From Fimenecus sp051881455 (GTDB lineage Bacteria > Bacillota > Clostridia > Oscillospirales > Acutalibacteraceae), in contig JBJEPX010000006.1 of the NCBI GenBank assembly GCA_051881455.1, forward strand, positions 1 to 64,000: DNA of 64,000 nt, in the 5' to 3' direction. The translations under genes and the position numbers were made by a program. Numbering within the stretch: position 1 is the first letter of the stretch; each line of letters starts with the position of its first letter. The notes under the pieces were generated by a model. It was given only the letters and a program-made list of their open reading frames with translations, was not told the DNA's origin and did not search any database. This document shows positions 33,983 to 42,458 of this stretch, piece after piece.

Positions 33983-34966
33983 ATGAAAAAGATTGATTTT
34001 ACGGGATTACCCTTAATAATTAAAGACTTTCTTGTTTATATGGATGTGATTAAGAATAAATCCGTCCTTACAATAGAAGAATACTCATCGGATTTAAAGC
34101 TGTTTTTCAAGTTTTTAAAACTTTATCGCGGACTCGTCCCCTCTTCAACGGAGTTTGACGAGATTGACATATCCGATATTGATGAGGATTTTGTTAAAAG
34201 TGTAACTCTGAATGATGCGTATGCTTTTCTCTCTTACTGTAAAAATGAGCGTGATAATCATGAAGCTACAAGAGCACGCAAAGTATCAAGTATAAGAGCT
34301 TTCTTCAAGTATTTATCTTTGCAAAAGCAAATTCTTGAAGAAAACCCAATGCAGGTACTTGATTCACCTAAATTAAAAAAATCTATCCCCAAGTATCTTA
34401 CACTTGAAGAGAGTATTAAGCTTTTGAATTCAGTTGAAGGCAAATATAAGGAACGAGACTATTGTATTCTTGTATTCTTTCTTAACTGCGGTTTGCGCCT
34501 ATCAGAACTTGTCAGCCTGAACTATAATGACATCAGAGATGACCACACACTGCGTGTTACGGGAAAAGGCAACAAAGAACGGACAATTTATCTTAACGAC
34601 GCCTGTATGGAGGCTTTTGCACAGTATATGGCGGTACGGCCTGTTGACGGAGTGACCGGAACAGACCGAAACGCGCTGTTTTTGAGCAGCAGAAATAAAA
34701 GAATCAGCCCGAAAACAGTACAGCATATTGTGTATTCCTGTCTTGAAAAATGCGGCTTGGAGGGATACTCCGTCCATAAACTTCGCCATACTGCGGCAAC
34801 GCTTATGTATCAGCACGGTAATGTCGATGTGCTTGTATTAAAGGACATTTTAGGCCATGAAAATCTCGGTACTACCGAAATATATACGCACATTGTTGAC
34901 GAACAGCTCCGTGAAGCTTCAGAAGCAAATCCATTATCAAAAGTGAAACGAAACGATTCTAAATAA
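33983..34966 (+). CDS. xerD: Tyrosine recombinase XerC/XerD-like
   Basis: This 327-residue protein cuts and rejoins DNA, as in chromosome dimer resolution. It has an N-terminal SAM-like core-binding domain (about residues 1-110) and a catalytic domain with the R-H-R-H-Y set: Arg in CGLRLSEL (near 172), His and Arg in HKLRH (near 266-270), His in LGHENLG (near 292), and Tyr in EIYTHI (near 300). The neighbouring SpoIIM-like gene matches the Bacillus xerD neighbourhood, which supports XerD; XerC remains possible. ATG 33983 follows GGAGG. Its stop overlaps the end of the opposite-strand spoIIM. I found no obvious dif site. Confidence 0.88.
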   Translation: MKKIDFTGLPLIIKDFLVYMDVIKNKSVLTIEEYSSDLKLFFKFLKLYRGLVPSSTEFDEIDISDIDEDFVKSVTLNDAYAFLSYCKNERDNHEATRARKVSSIRAFFKYLSLQKQILEENPMQVLDSPKLKKSIPKYLTLEESIKLLNSVEGKYKERDYCILVFFLNCGLRLSELVSLNYNDIRDDHTLRVTGKGNKERTIYLNDACMEAFAQYMAVRPVDGVTGTDRNALFLSSRNKRISPKTVQHIVYSCLEKCGLEGYSVHKLRHTAATLMYQHGNVDVLVLKDILGHENLGTTEIYTHIVDEQLREASEANPLSKVKRNDSK

Positions 34967-35624
34967 GCTTTATTTTCGGTGCTAAAAATACTATAAGTCC
35001 CGAATTAACTACGGCACATACTGTATTTATCACAAATAAAATTAAATATCTTAACAAATACAGCCTGACGCTTATATCATCAGCTGTATTTTTATTTGTG
35101 ATAAGACGGTAAATATATTTGCTCATATATACAGTTTCATTTGAAGCAAATATCAGTGAAGAAGTCGTTACAACAAGATACGGATAAATTAGAATTAAGC
35201 AAAACAGAACGCCTTTTAATTCATATTCATTATATATTAACCCGCTCATATAACCGATTAAAAAACATTTTAATATTGGCGCAAGACAAAATAAAGACGC
35301 GCTCATAAAGCTTGTTCCGAGAAAAAAGCTTAGAGCCAAAAACATAAAATCAGTTTTAATTAAAAACATCATTATTGAAATGAATCCTCCGCTTTGAATA
35401 AAAATGATTTTTTCGCGGATTAAAGCGCTGATTTCTTCATTCGGCATATAGCGATACATCAAACTGCCGCAAAGCAATGCGGCAACAGAAACAATTAAAA
35501 GAATAATCTTGTACCACTCATATTTAATTTTTGAAAGAAAATCCGATTTACCCCGTTTTACGGGTGCAGTTTTCACTTTTTTATGTGTGATTCTTTTTCT
35601 GTTCAGCCTTATGACTTTTGTCAT
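34959..35624 (-). CDS. spoIIM: SpoIIM-like sporulation membrane protein
   Basis: SpoIIM works with SpoIID and SpoIIP in engulfment, anchoring the peptidoglycan-degrading complex in the membrane. The 221-residue protein has a basic N-terminus and several hydrophobic helices, beginning at YEWYKIILLIVSVAALLCG. GYMSGLIYNEYELKGVLFCLILIYPYLV has the shape of the conserved SpoIIM/DUF95 centre. Identity is lower than for most genes here, so I rely on topology and proximity to xer and to yajC. ATG 35624 follows AAGGATGA; a TTG six bases upstream is possible. Its stop overlaps the end of xer on the other strand. Confidence 0.65.
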   Translation of the reverse strand: MTKVIRLNRKRITHKKVKTAPVKRGKSDFLSKIKYEWYKIILLIVSVAALLCGSLMYRYMPNEEISALIREKIIFIQSGGFISIMMFLIKTDFMFLALSFFLGTSFMSASLFCLAPILKCFLIGYMSGLIYNEYELKGVLFCLILIYPYLVVTTSSLIFASNETVYMSKYIYRLITNKNTADDISVRLYLLRYLILFVINTVCAVVNSGLIVFLAPKIKLI

Positions 35625-35644
35625 AAACAATCATCCTTTTCACA

Positions 35645-36061
35645 TTATTTCCTTCTTTTCATATTTGCACCGCAAATGCCGCCGACTACACATAAAATTA
35701 TCATAGCAACAGCTAAAAATGCTGTTTGAGAGCTTAATTGTCCATGAGAAAAAATAAGCATTAAGGCAAAAATAAAGAGGCAGAAAAACAGTGAAGACAG
35801 CGCGCCTGCAACAATGCCTTTCAATCTGCTTTTTCTCGAAGAGATCAGTCCGCAAAAAAATCCGCCCAATAAAACAGAAATTATAAAATAAATTCCTAAT
35901 TTATCTGATAATGCCGGAGATTTTGACAAAACAGCCGAAAAAATCAATGTAAGTAAAACGCTTATAATAGTTCCTGCGGCGCCTGATACGGCAGTGATAA
36001 TGATTTTTTGTATCGGCATCATACTTTCACTTTTATTCTTGCTTTTATTCCTTTTGTGCAT
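35645..36061 (-). CDS. TIGR04086 family membrane protein (YrzE-like)
   Basis: The protein has about four hydrophobic helices and a SGAAGTIISVLL plus GGICGAN pattern typical of TIGR04086, a family commonly found directly after yajC in Firmicutes, as here and as Bacillus yrzE. Function is unknown. The 138-residue reading uses ATG 36061, whose GAGGGG ribosome binding site lies in the 3' arm of the hairpin at 36062-36099. Starting at the internal ATG at 36022 would give 125 residues, closer to typical length, but with weaker upstream sequence. I keep the longer start with doubt. Confidence 0.75.
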   Translation of the reverse strand: MHKRNKSKNKSESMMPIQKIIITAVSGAAGTIISVLLTLIFSAVLSKSPALSDKLGIYFIISVLLGGFFCGLISSRKSRLKGIVAGALSSLFFCLFIFALMLIFSHGQLSSQTAFLAVAMIILCVVGGICGANMKRRK

Positions 36062-36099
36062 AAAAAAATCCCCTCACATTCAATAAAGAATATGAGGGG
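36062..36099 (-). terminator. Hairpin between yajC and the TIGR04086 gene
   Basis: On the minus strand CCCCTCATATTC (36088-36099) pairs with the complementary arm 36070-36081, and seven T follow. It has the form of an intrinsic terminator, but the T-run touches the next start codon and the arm contains its ribosome binding site. Confidence 0.8.
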
Positions 36100-36120
36100 A
36101 AAATTCATAATATGATTTAA

Positions 36121-36543
36121 TTATTCAGAATCCTTGCTGTCGCTGTCCTTGTCTTCCTTCTTGGATTTCTTGCCTTTTTTCTCCTGAACAGCAGCTCTTG
36201 CGGCCTCACGCTCAGCCTGAATTTTTTCGTTTGCAGTATGATTTGTTGCTATAGCATACTTTTGGAACTTAATCTTTGTTCTGTCAGAGCCCGTTTCAAT
36301 TACAACAGTATCGTCTTTAACTGCAACAACTCTTCCGCAGATACCGCCGATTGTAGTGATTTCGTCACCGATTTGTGTGCTTTCACGAATTTCCTGCTCC
36401 TTTTTCTGCTGTTTTTTCTGCGGTCTGATTGTGAAGAAATACATTGCCGCAAAAAGCAAAACCATCATTATAATCATGGGAACAGGGCTTGTGCTTGTAT
36501 TGCCTGAATTAGACATCATAGCAAACGTAAGAAAATCTGTCAT
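36121..36543 (-). CDS. yajC: Preprotein translocase accessory subunit YajC
   Basis: YajC is a small Sec-associated membrane protein of poorly defined role. From ATG 36543 the protein has 140 residues with one helix (PMIIMMVLLFAAMYFFTIRPQ) and the signature RPQKKQQKKEQE, followed by GDEITTIGGICGRVV and DRTKIKFQKYAI. The C-terminal 35 residues are a charged Lys/Glu/Asp/Ser tail. GGAGG lies at the right distance from 36543; a start five codons upstream overlaps it. It has its own promoter at 36585-36613, although tgt lies immediately upstream on the same strand. Confidence 0.92.
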   Translation of the reverse strand: MTDFLTFAMMSNSGNTSTSPVPMIIMMVLLFAAMYFFTIRPQKKQQKKEQEIRESTQIGDEITTIGGICGRVVAVKDDTVVIETGSDRTKIKFQKYAIATNHTANEKIQAEREAARAAVQEKKGKKSKKEDKDSDSKDSE

Positions 36544-36584
36544 TAAAATATCCTCCAAGTAAATTTTTATTCAATAACTCTATT

Positions 36585-36613
36585 ATTATACATAACGCTT
36601 TGATAATTTGCAA
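36585..36613 (-). promoter_or_regulatory. Internal promoter of the yajC group
   Basis: On the minus strand TTGCAA (36608-36613) and TATAAT (36585-36590) are separated by 17 bases, between tgt and yajC. It allows yajC, TIGR04086 and spoIIM to be expressed apart from queA-tgt. Confidence 0.6.
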
Positions 36614-36627
36614 TAGTTTTTGAAAAA

Positions 36628-37758
36628 TTAAATCCTTGTGTCGAGCCTGTCAACATATTTATTATAAAAATAATTAAATGTGTCATTGTCAATCGAATCT
36701 CTTATGCGTTGCAACAAATTATTGTAAAAATACAAATTATGCATAACGCACAAACGCATTGCGAGCATTTCCTGCGCTTTAAAAAGATGGCGGATATATG
36801 CCCTTGAATGTTTTTGGCATGTCGGACAATTACAATTGGAATCTATCGGGGATAAATCCTTTTCATATTTCTTATTGTTAATGTTTATTATACCATCGTC
36901 GGTGAAAAGATGCCCGTGGCGTGCATTACGGCTGGGCATAACGCAATCGAATAAATCCACTCCCCTCTTAACGGCTTCAAGGATATTTCCGGGAGTACCC
37001 ACACCCATTAAATAGCGTGGCTTATCAGCAGGCATATACGGCTCAACAGCAGAAATAATTCTATACATATCCTCTTTGGGTTCTCCGACAGCAAGACCGC
37101 CGATAGCGTAACCGTCAAGATTGAGTTCGGCAATATCCTGCATATGTTTAATTCTCAAATCGTCAAATGTGCAGCCTTGGTTAATTCCAAACAAAAGCTG
37201 ATTTTTATTTATGGTATCGTGAATAGCGTTAAGTCTTTCCATTTCACTCTTGCATCTGTAAAGCCAGCGTGTTGTTCTTTCGCAGGAAGCCTTGGAATAC
37301 TCATATTTTGCGGGGTTTTCCACACACTCATCAAACGCCATTGCTATTGTTGAGCCGAGATTGGATTGAATTTGCATACTTTCCTCGGGGCCCATAAATA
37401 TCTTTCTACCATCAATATGGGAGGAGAAATATACACCTTCTTCTTTTATTTTGCGAAGTGACGCAAGAGAAAAAACCTGAAATCCGCCGCTGTCGGTAAG
37501 AATAGGACCATTCCAACCGGTGAATTTATGCAGTCCGCCTAATTCTTTAACCAATGTGTCCGTGGGGCGCAAATGCAAATGATAAGTGTTGCACAACTGC
37601 ACCTGACAGTTAATATCCTTTAAATCATAAGCCGAAACTCCGCCTTTAATTGCACCTTGAGTTGCAACATTCATAAAAGCGGGTGTTTGAACGGTACCGT
37701 GTACGGTTGTAAACTCACATCTTCTTGCGTTGCCGTTTTTCTTAATAACTTTAAACAT
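36628..37758 (-). CDS. tgt: tRNA-guanine transglycosylase
   Basis: Tgt exchanges guanine at position 34 of certain tRNAs for preQ1, a step of queuosine formation. The 376-residue protein is of normal length. The catalytic region is GVGTPGNILEAVKRGVDLFDC with the conserved aspartate in LFDC, and MPSRNARHG follows. ILTDSGGFQVFSL is the N-terminal substrate loop. The zinc site is CNCPTCQKH with a later His in YIRHLF. It follows queA by nine bases, so the two queuosine genes are coupled; queD, queE, queC and queF are not in the window. Confidence 0.97.
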   Translation of the reverse strand: MFKVIKKNGNARRCEFTTVHGTVQTPAFMNVATQGAIKGGVSAYDLKDINCQVQLCNTYHLHLRPTDTLVKELGGLHKFTGWNGPILTDSGGFQVFSLASLRKIKEEGVYFSSHIDGRKIFMGPEESMQIQSNLGSTIAMAFDECVENPAKYEYSKASCERTTRWLYRCKSEMERLNAIHDTINKNQLLFGINQGCTFDDLRIKHMQDIAELNLDGYAIGGLAVGEPKEDMYRIISAVEPYMPADKPRYLMGVGTPGNILEAVKRGVDLFDCVMPSRNARHGHLFTDDGIININNKKYEKDLSPIDSNCNCPTCQKHSRAYIRHLFKAQEMLAMRLCVMHNLYFYNNLLQRIRDSIDNDTFNYFYNKYVDRLDTRI

Positions 37759-37767
37759 AAAAACTCC

Positions 37768-38796
37768 TTAATAGATGAACATACAGTCGCCGAAGCTGAA
37801 AAATCTGTATTTTTCTTTTACAGCCGTTTCGTACGCTTTTAAGACCTCATCACGGTCGTAAAAAGCTGATACAAGCATAATCAGCGTGCTTTCGGGTAAA
37901 TGGAAATTTGTAAGCAATGCGTCGATACACTTAAAATTGTAGCCGGGATAAATAAAAATACTTGTCCAATCATCGAATTCTTTCATTTCGCCCTGACTTG
38001 TCATAACGCTTTCAAGAGTTCTGCAACAGGTTGTACCCACAGCAATAACCCGCCTACCGTTCTTTTTCGTCTCATTTATCATATCCGCAGTTTCTTTCGG
38101 TATATGATAATGCTCCGAGTGCATCTGATGGTCTTCAATATTTTCTGCTTTAACAGGTCTGAAAGTGCCTATTCCCACATGAAGTGTAACATAACCGATT
38201 TTAACACCTTTTTCTTTGATTTTACAAAGAATTTCGTCAGTAAAGTGAAGTCCTGCCGTAGGTGCCGCCGCAGAGCCTAACTCCTTTGAATAAACGGTTT
38301 GGTAGCGTTCTTTATCCTTTAATTTCTCCGTAATATAATGTGGCAAAGGCATTTCACCGATTTTATCGAGGACTTCATATATATTCGACGCTTCGTACGA
38401 GAATTTTGCAATTCTGTTGCCGTTTTCAAGAACCTGCTCTATCTTACAGCTCATTATACCGTTTCCGAAAATAAATTCCGTATCAAACCTTGCTCTTTTT
38501 CCCGGGCCTGTTATAGTTTCCCATCTGTCATCTCCCAGATTATTTAAAAGCAAAAACTCAACAACTGCACCCGTATCTTTTTTTACGCCGTAAATTCTTG
38601 CAGGAAGAACTCTTGTATTGTTAAGAATCAGGCAGTCTCCCTCATTGAGATAATCAATAAAATCATAAAAATGTTTATGCTCAATTGACTTATCTTTTCG
38701 TGACAAAACCATCATTTTTGAACGGTCACGAGGTTCAATAGGTGTTTGAGCAATCAATTCTTTTGGTAAATCGTAATAAAAATCTGATTTTTTCAT
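37768..38796 (-). CDS. queA: S-adenosylmethionine:tRNA ribosyltransferase-isomerase
   Basis: QueA transfers a ribosyl group from SAM onto preQ1 in tRNA to make epoxyqueuosine. The 342-residue protein starts MKKSDFYYDLPKELIAQTPIEPRDRSKM (positions 1-28) and contains LNNTRVLPARIYG, GSAAAPTAGLHFT, HVGIGTFRPV and TNFHLPESTLIMLVSA, all signature blocks. It has no other domains. GCGGAG precedes the ATG. It is divergent from the lysine-riboswitch promoter, with only about 40 bases between start codon and the -35 box of that promoter. Confidence 0.97.
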   Translation of the reverse strand: MKKSDFYYDLPKELIAQTPIEPRDRSKMMVLSRKDKSIEHKHFYDFIDYLNEGDCLILNNTRVLPARIYGVKKDTGAVVEFLLLNNLGDDRWETITGPGKRARFDTEFIFGNGIMSCKIEQVLENGNRIAKFSYEASNIYEVLDKIGEMPLPHYITEKLKDKERYQTVYSKELGSAAAPTAGLHFTDEILCKIKEKGVKIGYVTLHVGIGTFRPVKAENIEDHQMHSEHYHIPKETADMINETKKNGRRVIAVGTTCCRTLESVMTSQGEMKEFDDWTSIFIYPGYNFKCIDALLTNFHLPESTLIMLVSAFYDRDEVLKAYETAVKEKYRFFSFGDCMFIY

Positions 38797-38835
38797 ATCA
38801 AAACTCCGCTAAGTTGATAAAATTTTCAAAAATGT

Positions 38836-38864
38836 TTGACACAACGGCGCTATAATGGTATTAT
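38836..38864 (+). promoter_or_regulatory. Promoter of the lysine-biosynthesis operon
   Basis: TTGACA (38836-38841) and TATTAT (38859-38864) have a 17-base spacer. A perfect TATAAT at 38851 is too close to serve with this -35. Start would be near 38871, at the beginning of the lysine aptamer. Confidence 0.7.
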
Positions 38865-38869
38865 AATAG

Positions 38870-39060
38870 AGCGATTGAGGCGCAGTAAATATCAGTATCA
38901 TTTTTTAGGCTCACGGTCAGCCGATGATAAAATGTGAAAGGCTTTACTGCCGAAGAAAACGGTTGCCCGTGCGGTCGGTTTCTGGGTGCATTATTAACAG
39001 TAATGCAACTGTCATCATTTTGATGGAGTGCTTTCGTATTCTGACACTGTCATAATACCC
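38870..39060 (+). promoter_or_regulatory. Lysine riboswitch (L box)
   Basis: The leader contains the L-box conserved blocks in order: GAGGCGC and AGTA near 38877-38888, an AGGCT element, GCCGAAG near 38949, CTGGGTGCA near 38981, and ACTGTCAT near 39008. Lysine binding should promote the terminator at 39071-39104 and shut off asd and the dap genes. Assignment is by these conserved blocks and the downstream genes. Confidence 0.9.
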
Positions 39061-39070
39061 TGCTTTTATT

Positions 39071-39104
39071 CAGTAATGATGGCTTTAATCATTACTGATT
39101 TTTT
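39071..39104 (+). terminator. Regulated terminator of the lysine riboswitch
   Basis: CAGTAATGAT (39071-39080) pairs perfectly with ATCATTACTG (39088-39097), followed by ATTTTTT. It lies between the aptamer and the asd start, the usual expression platform. Confidence 0.93.
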
Positions 39105-39145
39105 ATAACATATGATAGAATATCATTTTTTGGAGGTAATTTCAA

Positions 39146-40225
39146 GTGAAAAAGTATAATGTAGGCGTAATCGGCGCAACGGGTATGGTAGGTCAGCGTT
39201 TTATGACGCTTCTTGACAACCACCCTTGGTTTGATGTTAAGGTTCTTGCAGCAAGCCCCCGTTCGGCAGGAAAGAAATATTCCGACGCTGTGGGTGCAAA
39301 ATGGTGCATGGATGTTGCCATTCCCGAAAAGATGAAAGATATAGTTGTTATGGACGCAACTGCTGATATTGAGAAAATTGCTTCACAGGTTGACTTTGTT
39401 TTCTGTGCAGTTGATATGAAAAAGGACGAAATCAAAGCTTTGGAAGAGGCATATGCAAAGGCAGAATGCCCTGTTATTTCCAATAACAGCGCACACAGAC
39501 ATACTCCCGATGTTCCTATGATTGTTCCTGAACTCAATGCAGACCACGCAAAGATTATTCCTGCACAGAGAAAGAGACTTGGTACAAAAAGAGGATTTAT
39601 TGCCGTTAAATCTAACTGCTCACTTCAGAGCTATGTTCCTGCTCTTTTCCCTCTTTCAAAGTTTGGTATTAAAGATGTTCTTGTTTGCACTTATCAGGCA
39701 ATTTCAGGCGCAGGAAAAACCTTTGATACATGGCCTGAGATGCTTGATAATGTTATTCCTTATATCGGCGGTGAGGAAGAAAAGAGTGAAAAAGAGCCTC
39801 TTAAGATTTGGGGCAAAATTGAGGGCAATGAGATAGTCCCTGCGAATTCTCCCAACTTTACTGCGCAATGTCTTCGTGTTCCCGTTTCAAACGGTCATAT
39901 GGGCGCAGTATTTGTAAGATTTGAGAATAAACCTTCAAAGGAAGAAATATTAAATATATGGAAAGACTTTTCCGGCAGAGCACAAGAGCTTAACCTCCCC
40001 CATGCTCCGAAGCAGTTCCTTAACTATTTTGAAGAGGACAACATGCCACAGACAAAGCTTCAAAGAGACCTTGAAGGCGGTATGGCAATCTCTATCGGCA
40101 GACTCCGTGAGGACACACAGTATGATTATAAATTCGTTTGTCTTTCTCACAACACTCTGCGCGGTGCGGCAGGCGGCGGTGTTTTGCTTGCTGAATTGCT
40201 TTGCGCAGAAGGTTATATGGACTGA
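39146..40225 (+). CDS. asd: Aspartate-semialdehyde dehydrogenase
   Basis: Asd reduces aspartyl phosphate to aspartate semialdehyde for lysine, threonine and methionine. The 359-residue protein has the NADP loop VGVIGATGMVGQRFM, and the catalytic cysteine in VKSNCSLQSYVPAL. Its spacing and the N-terminal LDNHPWFDVKVLAAS resemble the archaeal/fungal-like Asd group rather than the E. coli type. The start is GTG 39146 behind TGGAGG. As first gene after the lysine riboswitch it is controlled by lysine. It is followed by dapA after 24 bases. Confidence 0.95.
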   Translation: MKKYNVGVIGATGMVGQRFMTLLDNHPWFDVKVLAASPRSAGKKYSDAVGAKWCMDVAIPEKMKDIVVMDATADIEKIASQVDFVFCAVDMKKDEIKALEEAYAKAECPVISNNSAHRHTPDVPMIVPELNADHAKIIPAQRKRLGTKRGFIAVKSNCSLQSYVPALFPLSKFGIKDVLVCTYQAISGAGKTFDTWPEMLDNVIPYIGGEEEKSEKEPLKIWGKIEGNEIVPANSPNFTAQCLRVPVSNGHMGAVFVRFENKPSKEEILNIWKDFSGRAQELNLPHAPKQFLNYFEEDNMPQTKLQRDLEGGMAISIGRLREDTQYDYKFVCLSHNTLRGAAGGGVLLAELLCAEGYMD

Positions 40226-40249
40226 TAGTCACTATTAAGGAGAGATTTT

Positions 40250-41137
40250 ATGAGTAATCCTATTTTCACCGGTGCAGGTGTTGCGATTGTAACACCTTTT
40301 CACGAGGACGGCAGTGTAAATTATCCGGCACTTGAAAAATTATTGGAATTTCATATTGCAAACGGCACTGATTCAATAGTAATCTGCGGAACAACGGGAG
40401 AGAGCGCAACTCTTACTCCGAAAGAGCATTCCGAGGTTATTAAATTCACTGTTGACGCTGTTAACCACAGAATTCCCGTTATAGCAGGAACAGGCAGTAA
40501 CGAAACTGCATATGCAGTTGAGCTTTCAAACGACGCAGAAAGAGCAGGCGCTGATGCCCTTTTGATTGTAACTCCTTATTACAATAAGACTTCACAGCGC
40601 GGCTTAATTCAGCATTATAATTTCATTGCTGACAGAGTTTCATCCCCTATTGTAATCTATAATGTTCCCAGCCGTACAGGTGTAAATGTTCTCCCCGAAA
40701 CATATGCGGCTCTTTGCGAGCACAAAAATATTGTTGCTGCCAAGGAAGCCAGCGGAAACATTTCGCAGATTGCACAGACAATCGCGCTTTGCGGCGATAA
40801 GCTCGATATTTATTCAGGCAACGACGACCAGATTGTTCCTATCATGTCTTTGGGAGGTAAGGGCGTTATTTCAGTTCTTTCAAATATCTGTCCGAAAGTT
40901 GCACACGATATTCCCGCTCTCTATCTTGAAGGCAAATGCGAAGAAAGTGCAAAGCTCCAGCTTGAATATCTTGAACTTTGCAACGCAATGTTTATGGATG
41001 TAAACCCCATTCCCGTTAAGGTGGCCATGAGAATGATGGGCTTTGATGTTGGTCCTCTGCGTATGCCTCTTTGCGATATGGATGATGCTCATACCGCAAA
41101 GCTGGAAGCCATACTTAAAAAATATAATCTTATATAA
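40250..41137 (+). CDS. dapA: 4-hydroxy-tetrahydrodipicolinate synthase
   Basis: DapA condenses pyruvate and aspartate semialdehyde, the branch point to lysine and to spore dipicolinate. The 295-residue TIM-barrel protein carries GTTGESATLTPKEH, the tyrosine loop YYNKTSQRGLIQHY, NVPSRTGVN, and the Schiff-base lysine in VAAKEASGN near residue 163. Length is normal. AAGGAGAG precedes the ATG. It precedes dapB by 27 bases in the same operon. Confidence 0.97.
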   Translation: MSNPIFTGAGVAIVTPFHEDGSVNYPALEKLLEFHIANGTDSIVICGTTGESATLTPKEHSEVIKFTVDAVNHRIPVIAGTGSNETAYAVELSNDAERAGADALLIVTPYYNKTSQRGLIQHYNFIADRVSSPIVIYNVPSRTGVNVLPETYAALCEHKNIVAAKEASGNISQIAQTIALCGDKLDIYSGNDDQIVPIMSLGGKGVISVLSNICPKVAHDIPALYLEGKCEESAKLQLEYLELCNAMFMDVNPIPVKVAMRMMGFDVGPLRMPLCDMDDAHTAKLEAILKKYNLI

Positions 41138-41164
41138 TTGTAAGAAAATACAGGATGTGAAAAA

Positions 41165-41923
41165 ATGACAAGGATAATATTAAGCGGCTGTTTCGGCAAA
41201 ATGGGCCGTGTTATTGAAAATATTGTTTCATCAAGCGAAGACTCTGAAATTTCGGCAGGCGTTGATATTTCCGATTCGTCAGCAAATTACCCTGTTTATA
41301 AATCCTTTTGTGATTTGCCGCAGGACGCGGGCGATGTTATAATTGATTTTTCTCATCCGTCTGTTTTGGCTGATTTATTGTCATATGCAACCGAAAACAA
41401 TGTCCCCTGTGTTATTTGCACAACAGGCCTTAACGATTCGCAAAAAGCGGACATACAGGAAGCCTCAAAATCGGTTCCCATGTTCTTTTCCGCCAATATG
41501 TCAATCGGCGTAAATCTTATTTCCGAGCTTGCAAAGAAGGCGGCAAAGGTTCTTCAAGGCGATTTCGACATTGAAATTGTTGAAATGCACCACAACCAAA
41601 AAATTGATGCTCCAAGCGGTACGGCTCTGATGCTTGCCGACTCAATTTCGGAAGTACTCCATGAGGAACCCGTATATGAATTCGACCGTCACTCAAAGCG
41701 TATGAAACGGACAAAAAATGAAATCGGAATTCATGCGGTACGGGGCGGAACAATCGTTGGTGAACATGAAATTATATTTGCAGGTAATGACGAGGTAATT
41801 ACAATATCTCATTCAGCCCGTTCAAAACAGCTTTTTGCGACAGGCTCCGTTAACGCCGCAAAATATATTAAAAACAAAGCACCGGGCATGTACTCAATGA
41901 CAGATATGATTAACGAAAAGTGA
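41165..41923 (+). CDS. dapB: 4-hydroxy-tetrahydrodipicolinate reductase
   Basis: DapB reduces the DapA product with NAD(P)H. The 252-residue protein has the Rossmann opening ILSGCFGKMGRVIENIV, the ICTTGLNDSQ loop, and the catalytic VEMHHNQKIDAPSGTALML motif. The glycine loop has CFGKMG where E. coli has AGGRMG. It ends with a normal C-terminus. The start ATG follows AGGATG. The next gene begins ten bases later. Confidence 0.96.
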   Translation: MTRIILSGCFGKMGRVIENIVSSSEDSEISAGVDISDSSANYPVYKSFCDLPQDAGDVIIDFSHPSVLADLLSYATENNVPCVICTTGLNDSQKADIQEASKSVPMFFSANMSIGVNLISELAKKAAKVLQGDFDIEIVEMHHNQKIDAPSGTALMLADSISEVLHEEPVYEFDRHSKRMKRTKNEIGIHAVRGGTIVGEHEIIFAGNDEVITISHSARSKQLFATGSVNAAKYIKNKAPGMYSMTDMINEK

Positions 41924-41933
41924 GGACAAAAAT

Positions 41934-42392
41934 ATGAATGCTGTTGGAAAAATATCCGTTACGGAGAATGTTACTTTGATTTCTTTAAGCGACTCCCCTG
42001 CCGATTTTAAGATTGTAGCGCAAATCTTTGATATGCTCTCCAAAGCGGGAATTGATGTTGATATGATTTCACAGAACCCGCCGCAGGGCAAAACACAAAA
42101 CCTTTCTTTCACGGTTAAGGACGAGGACTTGGTTAAGGTTTTTGAAACGGCTTCAAAGCTTCGTGAGCTTCATCCAGAATTAAAACTTGCCATAAGCAGC
42201 GGCAATACAAAGATTTCGGTTCTTGATGAAGATATGAGGAACTGCCCCGGAGTTGCCGCAAAGGTATTTACCGCAATAGCGGAAACTAACGCTGAAATTA
42301 GAATGATTACTACCTCCGAGGTTGATATTTCCGTTCTTGTTTACAGTCATGACGGGGACACCGTTTATTCGGCACTCGAAGTAGAGTTTTAA
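41934..42392 (+). CDS. Stand-alone tandem ACT-domain protein, aspartate-kinase regulatory-like
   Basis: The 152-residue protein consists of two ACT domains and nothing else. The first runs VTENVTLISLSDSP to NLSFTVKDED, the second KISVLDEDMRNCPGVAAKVFTAIAE to VDISVLVYSHDG. The pattern (PGVAAKVFTAIAE, IRMITTSEVDISVLV) is that of the regulatory half of aspartate kinase, yet no kinase domain is present. Located last in the lysine operon, it may bind lysine or threonine and act on a separate kinase subunit. Alternatively it is a moonlighting sensor. Family is confident, role is inferred. A bidirectional terminator follows. Confidence 0.82.
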   Translation: MNAVGKISVTENVTLISLSDSPADFKIVAQIFDMLSKAGIDVDMISQNPPQGKTQNLSFTVKDEDLVKVFETASKLRELHPELKLAISSGNTKISVLDEDMRNCPGVAAKVFTAIAETNAEIRMITTSEVDISVLVYSHDGDTVYSALEVEF

Positions 42393-42405
42393 TTAAATAT
42401 CACTA

Positions 42406-42442
42406 AAAACAAGGCTTACTGAAAAACAGTAAGCCTTGTTTT
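42406..42442. terminator. Bidirectional terminator between the lysine operon and tyrS
   Basis: A perfect 16-base stem, AAAACAAGGCTTACTG (42406-42421) with its complement at 42427-42442, has an A5 loop. T-runs follow on the plus strand and (as A-run) on the minus strand, so it can stop both convergent operons. Confidence 0.95.
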
Positions 42443-42458
42443 TTAGTATATAAGCAAA

